This document shows, piece by piece, positions 48,232 through 55,218 of a stretch of 64,000 nt of DNA. The translations under genes were made by a program, and so were the position numbers. Every line of letters starts with the position of its first letter. Within the stretch, counting starts at the first letter, position 1. The DNA comes from Paenibacillus allorhizosphaerae (GTDB lineage Bacteria; Bacillota; Bacilli; Paenibacillales; NBRC-103111): NCBI RefSeq assembly GCF_910594985.1, contig NZ_CAJVCE010000003.1, positions 452,712 through 516,711 on the forward strand. Reading direction: 5' to 3'. Under the pieces are notes generated by a model that made no database searches, was not told the origin of the DNA, and saw only the letters and a list, made by a program, of their open reading frames with translations.

Positions 48232-49335
48232 TCAAATCACCTCAAGAAAATCGGCCTCCGGCATTGGCGGATGCGGCATATGCGGTTCGACTTGATACCA
48301 ATAGGCAAGCGACGAGATATCATCCTGCAAAGGCAAATAGCGGCCCCCTGACGGCTCATGATTGCGCCAGCCCAACGCTTGAATCGTAACCCGCAAATCT
48401 TGCTTGAACCTGATCGGATCCATGATATGCCACCGATACATGCCGAACCGCTGCTGACTGCGATAAAGCCCGTCGGGACGAATCACCTGGGGCAATCCGA
48501 GAAATGCTGTAGAAAACTCGCTGTATCTTCCGTTTGCACCTTTAGGATACTCGAAGTTCCACGCTCCGCCGAAGTAATCTTCCGTCCCGGTGCCGCAGAT
48601 CGTCGGAAACTCCCGGTCCCCGTCCATAAAAAACTTGATCTCGCCTTCGCCCCACCAGCCGTTATTATTAACTCCCCATGCGATATAGGTGCCTACATAA
48701 TGGCCTTGACCTTTAATGTGATCGGCAATCGTATGAACTTCTTTATAAGGCAAAGGGTTGTTTCTGTTCCAATAAGCATGGAAATACGCAGCATCCTCGG
48801 GAATTTCGGTCAAAGTATACGTGATTTGAAAATACAGAACGACCGGCTCATCCCCCAGATTTTCCAGCGTCAATTTCGCCGATCGGCGAAACGGCATCTC
48901 CCAATAGCAGTTAAACCCTCCTTCCGGATTCGCGGCAACCGGCATGGAATTGACGTGGGCATACTCACACCATCCGTTGGAAAAGAAATCACCGTACGGA
49001 ACCTGTATCGAGGCATCCTGCTCATCATCCCAGTACCCTCTGAAAACAAGCTTTCGCCAGTTTTTCTTATGAGTGGTCATCCAGATGTGCTGAATTGCAC
49101 CCGGTCCCTCTATGTCGGCCAATGTAAACGTGGTCTTGCCGGGAATTACTACGGAGGGAGAGACTTTCCAGCCTTGCCCGAGTCCCCGAGCTGCATGGGC
49201 TCCCGTCCCGTCTGTCGCCATTCCGCCTTTGCCTTTCTCTCCGGTGAAATTTTCCGCACTGATGGATCTTGTCTCCGCGTTGGAAACCTTTGATAAGTTT
49301 CCGAGTCCCATCCCTAAACCATTAAAATCCGGCAT
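48232..49335 (-). CDS. GH172 (DUF2961) glycoside hydrolase-like protein
   Basis: 367 residues from ATG 49335, eight bases after GGAGG; the longer frame overlaps the cre site. Jelly-roll enzyme family GH172, whose characterised members act on alpha-D-fructofuranoside or D-arabinofuranoside bonds. Visible conserved acidic blocks: WWGEGEIKFFMDGD and GTGTEDYFGGAWNFE, then the YRWHIMDPIRF stretch. No signal peptide, so it probably acts in the cytoplasm on an imported oligosaccharide. First gene of the operon, divergent from GntR. Confidence 0.87.
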   Translation of the reverse strand: MPDFNGLGMGLGNLSKVSNAETRSISAENFTGEKGKGGMATDGTGAHAARGLGQGWKVSPSVVIPGKTTFTLADIEGPGAIQHIWMTTHKKNWRKLVFRGYWDDEQDASIQVPYGDFFSNGWCEYAHVNSMPVAANPEGGFNCYWEMPFRRSAKLTLENLGDEPVVLYFQITYTLTEIPEDAAYFHAYWNRNNPLPYKEVHTIADHIKGQGHYVGTYIAWGVNNNGWWGEGEIKFFMDGDREFPTICGTGTEDYFGGAWNFEYPKGANGRYSEFSTAFLGLPQVIRPDGLYRSQQRFGMYRWHIMDPIRFKQDLRVTIQALGWRNHEPSGGRYLPLQDDISSLAYWYQVEPHMPHPPMPEADFLEVI

Positions 49336-49356
49336 TTCCCAACCCTCCAAATATAA

Positions 49357-49370
49357 TGATATCGCTTTCA
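49357..49370 (-). promoter_or_regulatory. Catabolite-response element (cre) upstream of GH172
   Basis: On the minus strand TGAAAGCGATATCA fits the classical cre consensus TGWAANCGNTNWCA at every defined position. It lies 21 bases before the chosen ATG, so it would be at or inside the transcribed leader, a position where CcpA blocks transcription. Confidence 0.65.
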
Positions 49371-49419
49371 CATTGAAGTCCAAGCGTGATGTCATTAGTT
49401 GATATTTGATACTTGATAC

Positions 49420-49431
49420 TTCGCATGCGAA
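49420..49431. promoter_or_regulatory. Perfect palindrome TTCGCATGCGAA
   Basis: 12-base perfect inverted repeat within the divergent region, 85 bases before GH172 and about 243 before gntR. Candidate operator; GntR/FadR-type sites vary too much to assign it. Confidence 0.35.
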
Positions 49432-49476
49432 TCATGCTTTTAAAAATTCCATAAAATACCATTTTGGAATTGGTAA

Positions 49477-49499
49477 TTGTATAATGTATATTGTATAAT
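49477..49499. promoter_or_regulatory. Tandem TTGTATAAT repeats
   Basis: Two identical nine-base copies start 14 bases apart and form, with the intervening GTATA, an imperfect dyad. They could be regulator half-sites or promoter elements. Confidence 0.3.
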
Positions 49500-49673
49500 T
49501 GACTGATAATTTAATTATATTTTCAACTTCGTTGGTCGTCAATATATAAATTCCACTTTTATGAAATTGTTTTTTTAACGTATATACATGATGAATCTCC
49601 CGCTATGACCTCATAATTGTGAGTGGCAGATGCTGTAAAACGGTGATATAGTAAAACCATGAGGTGACAAGGT

Positions 49674-50336
49674 ATGCTTAAAAAATTGGGTAGAAAAGCG
49701 TTACGGCACGATGTCTACGATCAGTTGCTTCAAGCGATCGTATCCGGCGAATTTGAAGCAGGAGAACATCTCGACGAGAAGGAACTTGCGGATAATTTCG
49801 GGATCAGCCGCACCCCGCTTCGCGAAGCGATCAATCGCCTTGTTCATGACGGGCTTATTTTGGAAATTCCTTTTAAAGGGAGTTTTGTTCGGAAATTTAC
49901 ACCACAGGAAGTTAACGATATATACGAAGTAAGAAAGACGCTCGAAGTACTGGCCATATGTATGGCTGTTCGAAATATGTCGGAGGATGAATTGAACGAA
50001 ATTACGGCCATCGTCAATAAAATCGCTGCGGCGCAAGAATCGGGTGACCTGCTCGCTTATTCCGAGCTCGATACGTCATTTCACGAAAAGCTTGCCTTGT
50101 TTTCCAGAAACAAGACGTTGGTGCGCATGCTAGAGTCGCTTGGCGTTCAGATCCGGGTCATCCGCCATATGGCCAACAAAAACAAAGAGGTCGTATCCCG
50201 GTCCCAATTCGAGAGGGTTCGCATATTGGAGGCGCTTCAGCAGCGCAATGAAGCGAAAGCAGCGGCGTTCATGGAGGAACATATCGATAATATCCGCCGT
50301 GACGTCGTCTCGATTCTGAACAATTCGTCAAAGTAA
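49674..50336 (+). CDS. GntR-family (FadR subgroup) regulator
   Basis: 220 residues. Winged-helix N-terminus with ELADNFGISRTPLREAINRL, then the helical FCD ligand domain from about 80, whose metal/acid-binding residues include D in ELDTSFHEKL and H in FMEEHIDNI. Divergent from the GH172 operon and most likely its repressor, released by a pathway sugar acid. GAGGTG precedes the ATG. Confidence 0.9.
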   Translation: MLKKLGRKALRHDVYDQLLQAIVSGEFEAGEHLDEKELADNFGISRTPLREAINRLVHDGLILEIPFKGSFVRKFTPQEVNDIYEVRKTLEVLAICMAVRNMSEDELNEITAIVNKIAAAQESGDLLAYSELDTSFHEKLALFSRNKTLVRMLESLGVQIRVIRHMANKNKEVVSRSQFERVRILEALQQRNEAKAAAFMEEHIDNIRRDVVSILNNSSK

Positions 50337-50337
50337 A

Positions 50338-50378
50338 AAAAGAAGAGGATCTTGGTCATAGCCTTGATCCTCTTCTTA
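50338..50378. terminator. Terminator of gntR, also usable by PP2C transcript
   Basis: AGAAGAGGATC pairs with GATCCTCTTCT around 13 bases, with A-run before and T-rich sequence after. Confidence 0.75.
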
Positions 50379-50433
50379 TTATGTTGTCCTCATTTAGTGC
50401 AAAAAAGATCCGAAGCAGCGCTCCAGATCCAAT

Positions 50434-51333
50434 CTACAGCTTATATTTCACTGCAAAAGCATTTGCCCGCATATGCCATCTGTGCCAAAGCAATCGAATG
50501 CGCAGCGGGAGCTCCTGGCTGAACGGCTTGCCGCGGCCTAACGGTTTGAGCAGCAGCAAGCTGATGTTGTCGTCCGGACGGCGGTCCATCGCTCTGGACA
50601 TGAGCGTCTCGCAAATCCGTTGCGGTTCTTCGCCATTAGAAGCAGCTCGCTGTAACAATAGCGCGATGGCTTCATCGGAGAAACAATCGTGAAACCCGTC
50701 GCTAGTGAGCATGAACAACGTTCCGGGAGCATAGTAACCGGAATGGATATATAACTTCGGCTCGCCGCGCATTCCGAGCGATTGCAGCAATATGTGCCGT
50801 TTGGGATGCAATCTCGCTTTTTTCCTTGACAGCAGCCCTTTGCGCACTTGCTCGTTGACCCAAGTATGATCGCTCGTAAGCCGCTTCAACCGGTTTGTAC
50901 GAGCTGCAAAACGGTAAACTCGGCAATCTCCGATATGGATGATCGTGTACACGGACTCCACAAGCACAAGCACTGTAAGCGTAGTCCCCAGATGTTGGGT
51001 GAGCTCACCGCTCCGTTCCTTCAGCTTGCAATGAATCGTCTGGAATAATGCCGCGGCGCTGTTCTCCAATGCCTCCAAACGACGAGCGCCTGCTATGAGA
51101 CCGGGCAGCGTCAGCTCAAGCCATTCCCTGACAAGCCCAATCGCAAGTTCGCTCGCGAGCCCCCCGTCCCCGCTGCCCCCGATTCCGTCAGCCAGCGCCA
51201 CCACTGCGTAAGGGTCGCCGCCTTCGTTCGTACCCAATCGAAGCAGCGAACGGTCTTCATTTATCGTACGGAACCAGCCTGAGTGCGTATCCGTCCCATA
51301 TTGCCAATGCACGGCGATCGTTCTTTTCAACAA
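50434..51333 (-). CDS. PP2C-type protein phosphatase
   Basis: 299 residues. Metal and catalytic blocks in order: NEDRSLL, VALADGIGGSGDGGLAS, GTTLTVLVL, HIGDCRVYRF, LTSDHTW, LTSDGFHDCF and DDNISLLL. A Ser/Thr phosphatase of the PP2C family, cytoplasmic. Start is TTG, directly abutting the FHA gene's stop; the site is weak, so coupling is likely. It probably balances phosphorylation read by the FHA protein in the Tad locus. Confidence 0.9.
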   Translation of the reverse strand: MLKRTIAVHWQYGTDTHSGWFRTINEDRSLLRLGTNEGGDPYAVVALADGIGGSGDGGLASELAIGLVREWLELTLPGLIAGARRLEALENSAAALFQTIHCKLKERSGELTQHLGTTLTVLVLVESVYTIIHIGDCRVYRFAARTNRLKRLTSDHTWVNEQVRKGLLSRKKARLHPKRHILLQSLGMRGEPKLYIHSGYYAPGTLFMLTSDGFHDCFSDEAIALLLQRAASNGEEPQRICETLMSRAMDRRPDDNISLLLLKPLGRGKPFSQELPLRIRLLWHRWHMRANAFAVKYKL

Positions 51334-52860
51334 TTATAACCCCATTTTAAATATCAGCTCGGTCGTTACGATCTTTACTATATCACCTTCCTTCAAAGGA
51401 TGCACCCGGTAAGGCACCAATATTTCGCCGTTTAACGTAGTGCCGTTTCTCGAGCCGAGATCCTTAATGCCGTAACCGGCTTCCTCTTTCACGATTTCCG
51501 CGTGTAACCGGGACACGCCAACTTCCTCCTGCACCCAATCCGCGCCTTCTCCCGCTCTTCCGATGACAAAGCTGTTTTTGTCCAGCAGCACTTTCTCGCA
51601 AACCCCCTTTTTTCTGTATTCCAAATAAGGCATGGAAGCCACACCCATGGACGGATCAGCGGAACGGCCTAAAAAAACGGTAGCATCCGCGCGCTGAAGC
51701 AATGTAGTATTCATATCCATCACTGGTTCAACCCGAGATAAAGGAGCTGGGTCTGGCGCGGAGTCGCTTAACCCGATCTCGTTAAAAAAACGGCTGTCTC
51801 CCTGTTCGTGAACGCCAAATTCCGGTTCATCCGAAAGCTCATTTGGCCGTTTCAGGCGAATATTGCGCAGCAGCAGCACAGCCGCAACGCCTACTATTGA
51901 AGACGCGCCTGCGCATCCGTATAGCATGTATCTTTCCATGGATTCCGCATACAGTTTCCAGATGAAACATAGAATCAGCACGGCCATAAGCACAATAAGT
52001 AAATGCTTTCTGCGGCTTTCTTTCACTGTGCTGTCTATCATATTCGGCAAAGTTTCCGAAACCATCGAGGCTCCTGGCGTGTCCGACGACGAAAAACCGG
52101 TCTCGATCCGCAGCAGATCCGCCACTGCGCTTCGTTCGGGTGTAACGATGCGCCGGTCAACCAGCCGTTTCTCAGGTACAGTGGCCGCCTGTTCGATTCC
52201 ATGGGTACTCCATTCATGCAGTTCCTCACTATGATTCGGGTATGACGGATGTGCCGCGGTTTGCGACAAAACCGTCGCTGTGTGCCGCATATGTTTGAGA
52301 AGCAGCTGCTTCAGCTCCGGCAAATTAAAATTATCCTCATACAAACAGTTCATCAATTCTTGATAGCCGTTGCCGTTCAGCTCAGTTACACGGTGTATCC
52401 ACTTTGAAGCGAGCTGCTGCAAATCTGATGCCAGCGGTTCTTTTCCTTCCAAATGTTCCTTTGGTACATATGTCAAATACACATCTTCCAGACCGTTACC
52501 GCAATAAATAAAATCCTCTTTCAAAATGTACCTGCCCGGCAGCAGCATGTACACTTTACTGTCGCACAGCACTTCCACAATCCGGTGCAGCAGCGAAAAA
52601 TACTGATGCATCGTGAGTTTCTCCATTCGCAGAAAATGGGCAAGCATCCTTTTTCCGGTGATCTGATAATACAGCTGAATATTGCCTTCTCTCGCCTCGA
52701 GCTGAAGTTCAAGCAAGTGTGGGATTCGATTGGCGGCCATCATATGCAATTGAAAATCGGAAAGCTCCTCTTGTGTTAAACCTCGGATAGAGGACAACAC
52801 CATAAAATGTCCGTGATGGTTCACATAATCTACTGTCAAGTCATAAATCGGTTGTGCCAT
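51334..52860 (-). CDS. DUF6382 / FHA-domain membrane protein of the Tad locus
   Basis: 508 residues. The N-terminal 200 residues resemble a degenerate kinase-like DUF6382 domain (YYQITGKRMLAHFL, YLTYVPKEHL). Two membrane segments lie at about 280-325. The C-terminal FHA domain spans about 410-505, with FVIGRAGEGADW, SRLHAEIVKEE, DLGSRNGTTLNG. FHA domains bind phosphothreonine. Such proteins accompany Tad-type secretion genes in Paenibacillus-like genomes. Confidence 0.82.
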   Translation of the reverse strand: MAQPIYDLTVDYVNHHGHFMVLSSIRGLTQEELSDFQLHMMAANRIPHLLELQLEAREGNIQLYYQITGKRMLAHFLRMEKLTMHQYFSLLHRIVEVLCDSKVYMLLPGRYILKEDFIYCGNGLEDVYLTYVPKEHLEGKEPLASDLQQLASKWIHRVTELNGNGYQELMNCLYEDNFNLPELKQLLLKHMRHTATVLSQTAAHPSYPNHSEELHEWSTHGIEQAATVPEKRLVDRRIVTPERSAVADLLRIETGFSSSDTPGASMVSETLPNMIDSTVKESRRKHLLIVLMAVLILCFIWKLYAESMERYMLYGCAGASSIVGVAAVLLLRNIRLKRPNELSDEPEFGVHEQGDSRFFNEIGLSDSAPDPAPLSRVEPVMDMNTTLLQRADATVFLGRSADPSMGVASMPYLEYRKKGVCEKVLLDKNSFVIGRAGEGADWVQEEVGVSRLHAEIVKEEAGYGIKDLGSRNGTTLNGEILVPYRVHPLKEGDIVKIVTTELIFKMGL

Positions 52861-52888
52861 CGGCGATCCCCTCCCTAATCTATTGGAC

Positions 52889-53410
52889 TTATTGGGCGTA
52901 TAACTGCATGAACGCGCAAGCTGTACCGGGCAGCACGGCCCACATAAATGGAAACCGAAGTTGCGATTCCGACTTGGCCAGTGCCGTTCTCAATGCAGTA
53001 GTGTCACGAAAAACAAACAGCTGCAGCAGCCTGAGGGCAACGGCTTTCAAGCGCAGCAGTCCTTCCGTACGACACAGCAAAAAAGCAAGACCTCCTGCTC
53101 CCGCGAGCAGTAGGGATGCCGTCATGGCGTATATCGAGAAGCCGGCCCCGGTTATTGCGCCAAGCGCCGCAAAAAATTTGACGTCGCCCGCTCCGACTGC
53201 ACCGATGGCATATAGCGCCAACATAGGCAGCAGCCCGCAGATTAGGCCGACAGCGGCGAAAACAAACCCTTCCCAGCCGTTCGTTATCGTATGCAGCGCC
53301 AATCCTGCGACGACTCCGGTCAGATTGAGAAGATTCGGTATTTTTTGCCTTCTTGTATCGGTTACGAATGCAATGAGCAGCAATGCTGCTGCAAGCCAAT
53401 ATGCGATCAT
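52889..53410 (-). CDS. Prepilin peptidase (A24, TadV/CpaA-like)
   Basis: 173 residues from ATG 53410, six bases after GGAGG, overlapping the TadE stop as ATGA. Aspartic membrane protease with the active-site aspartates in FVTDTRRQKIPN and GAGDVK. Six membrane helices. It lacks the N-terminal methylase domain, as in short TadV enzymes. It would process Flp pilin and TadE-type pseudopilins. Confidence 0.9.
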   Translation of the reverse strand: MIAYWLAAALLLIAFVTDTRRQKIPNLLNLTGVVAGLALHTITNGWEGFVFAAVGLICGLLPMLALYAIGAVGAGDVKFFAALGAITGAGFSIYAMTASLLLAGAGGLAFLLCRTEGLLRLKAVALRLLQLFVFRDTTALRTALAKSESQLRFPFMWAVLPGTACAFMQLYAQ

Positions 53411-54123
53411 CCGACTCCTCCGATCCATGCGCGCTCTACAGCTTTCTTTTTCAAAATGACGGTTTTATGAAAAAACGGAACGGCGAACTTGTACTCGTAT
53501 TCAGCCTCGATGGAAAGAAATGCCTCATTTTTGTCATCGAAACTGGGAAAGCCGATTTCCGTCACTCGGAACCGATCCTTGTCCAGCTTAGGAATGCCGG
53601 AAAGGGAAGCTACGAGAGGCGTCGCCGCTTTTGCCAGCTGTTCGTTCAACTTTTTCTTTGCATCCTCGCTGACCGAGCCGCCCCATGCTTCCAACTGCTC
53701 GCGGCGCTCTTTCTCCAGACGAACAAGCTGCAGCAGCGGATCGGGGATCCAGCGCTCGTAATCGTCAGCAAACGTTTCGGCATCCAGCACCTTTTGCCTC
53801 GCCGCTTCCGTCATCGTAATCACATTGCCGAGCCATGCGCTCGGGGCGCTCGATGCCCATTGCGACTGTCCCACCCGGTATATTTGCTCGACGGGATACA
53901 TGTTGGCCGCAACGACTTTCGCCGTTTCCGAAACAGCCGATTGCAGAGCCATGTCAGCCTGAGCCATGCGGATAAACCCGAGCAGCACCATAAGAAACGC
54001 AGCGAAAAAAGGAAGCGTGAACGCAGTTTCAACGACAATGCTGCCTTGCTGCCCTTTTATAATGCCAAAGATCGGCCTCAGCCTTCGCATTCGCGCGTAT
54101 GCTGTTATTTTACTTCGCGTCAT
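53407..54123 (-). CDS. TadE-like pseudopilin
   Basis: 238 residues from ATG 54123 after GAGGT. A class III pilin-like start: QQGSIVVETAFTLPFFAAFLMVLLGF, where the glycine before the hydrophobic helix carries the expected glutamate five residues on. The rest is soluble and charged. Coupled to the peptidase gene. Confidence 0.82.
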   Translation of the reverse strand: MTRSKITAYARMRRLRPIFGIIKGQQGSIVVETAFTLPFFAAFLMVLLGFIRMAQADMALQSAVSETAKVVAANMYPVEQIYRVGQSQWASSAPSAWLGNVITMTEAARQKVLDAETFADDYERWIPDPLLQLVRLEKERREQLEAWGGSVSEDAKKKLNEQLAKAATPLVASLSGIPKLDKDRFRVTEIGFPSFDDKNEAFLSIEAEYEYKFAVPFFHKTVILKKKAVERAWIGGVG

Positions 54124-54201
54124 TTTTGACCTCTTTTCGTATCGGACTACCGATTTGTGAATTATGTTCAAAGAATGTTCATGATTTCCAATTACAAATG
54201 A

Positions 54202-54230
54202 TTAACAAATCGACTGAGATGTGGTATATT
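54202..54230 (+). promoter_or_regulatory. Promoter of the embedded secreted-protein gene
   Basis: TTAACA (54202-54207), 17 bases, TATATT (54225-54230), with an extended TGTG before the -10. It predicts a start near 54237 and a leader of about 50 bases. Confidence 0.5.
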
Positions 54231-54244
54231 TCGTACAGTAACAT

Positions 54245-54256
54245 TTCGTATACGAA
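54245..54256. promoter_or_regulatory. Perfect palindrome TTCGTATACGAA in the leader
   Basis: 12-base perfect inverted repeat just downstream of the predicted transcription start, where a repressor could block transcription. Confidence 0.35.
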
Positions 54257-54288
54257 TTGTTTTATAGAGACAAAGGGAGAGAAAAAAA

Positions 54289-55140
54289 ATGAACAAAACA
54301 AAAAAGCTTTTCAAAAACAGTTCTTTGCAAAAGAAAATGATTTCTGGCGGCCTGGCTTGTACCTTGCTGTTCGGCGGGGCCATTCCAGCGGCTTTGGCAG
54401 CTGAAGAAACGACGGCAGTACAAACCACTGTCAGCCAGCAACAAGTTGGCGTAGTTGATCTGCTTGTTCAGAAACGCCTTCAGTCGGCTGCTTCCGAAAT
54501 CTCAGCCATATCCGGGAAAGACTTTGCAAGCGTGCAGAAAGACCTGAGCAGCGGACTATCGATCGTCGAAGCTGCCAATATGTCTGCAAATGCACTGATG
54601 AATTCTATGCTTCCAACTTTTAGCCAATATATTATTGAGGCTACTCACACCTTGTTGTCGGAGGATCAAATCGCACAATTGCAAAAAGAGGGACAAGCGA
54701 AGTTGGTGGAAGCCCTCTCCACTTCCGGCTATGTAGCTAATAATGACGTTGTATCCAAAGTAGAGAACAACTTGACAGCGAAGATCGACGATGTTCTCAA
54801 AAGCAGCGGGTATGCTGCAAGCGAAGATAACGCAGTGGAACTTCAAAATGTTGTTGCGAAACGGTTTTCCACTATTATTGAAGATGCGGTAGACGCATCC
54901 GATCTGACATTGACCGACGTGCTGGTCCAATTGGAGCTCGGCAGTAACCTCGCCGAAGCCACCGGAATGGATTCGGCTGACCTGTCGATCCAACTGCAAC
55001 AATTAGTGAACGAAGATATCGACAACGCTGCAGCGAACGGAATTAATGCATTGACGGTTGAAGAAGCAAAAGCAGATGCTGCCAAACTTATCGAAAAGCT
55101 CGTCACGGAAAAAATTTGGGTTGCTTCCGAGCAAGCTTAA
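54289..55140 (+). CDS. Secreted helical-repeat protein embedded in the Tad locus
   Basis: 283 residues; AAAGGGAGAG lies before the ATG. Signal peptide ending AALAAEE near 38, then an acidic mature part, all helix, no cysteine. Two copies of a module 'D-(F/L)-x-x-V-x-x-x-L-x-x-G-x-(S/N)-(I/L)-x-E-A' (ASVQKDLSSGLSIVEA near 85 and TDVLVQLELGSNLAEA near 215) resemble the EGKSLAEIA-type helical units of secreted Bacillus proteins. It runs opposite to the flanking Tad genes with its own promoter and terminator. Function unknown. Confidence 0.72.
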   Translation: MNKTKKLFKNSSLQKKMISGGLACTLLFGGAIPAALAAEETTAVQTTVSQQQVGVVDLLVQKRLQSAASEISAISGKDFASVQKDLSSGLSIVEAANMSANALMNSMLPTFSQYIIEATHTLLSEDQIAQLQKEGQAKLVEALSTSGYVANNDVVSKVENNLTAKIDDVLKSSGYAASEDNAVELQNVVAKRFSTIIEDAVDASDLTLTDVLVQLELGSNLAEATGMDSADLSIQLQQLVNEDIDNAAANGINALTVEEAKADAAKLIEKLVTEKIWVASEQA

Positions 55141-55161
55141 GCATCCGTTATACCATATCAG

Positions 55162-55204
55162 CAAGTGCCGTTCGGAACATTCCGACGGCTCTTGTTGTTT
55201 TTGG
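55162..55204 (+). terminator. Terminator of the secreted-protein gene
   Basis: AAGTGCCGTTCGGA faces TCCGACGGCTCTT around ACAT, then a T-rich run. It may also slow the convergent TadG-like transcript. Confidence 0.55.
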
Positions 55205-55218
55205 TTTAAGCCGTACTC

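Larger units (their letters stand above)
49336..49673. other. Regulatory region between GH172 operon and GntR gene
   Basis: 338 AT-rich bases between divergent genes. Contains the cre match, a perfect 12-base palindrome and a pair of TTGTATAAT repeats listed separately. Promoters could not be fixed with confidence. Confidence 0.6.

Noticed and set aside
48358..49293. + strand frame of 311 codons opposite GH172
   Set aside because: Antisense shadow; GH172 has intact motifs and a good start.
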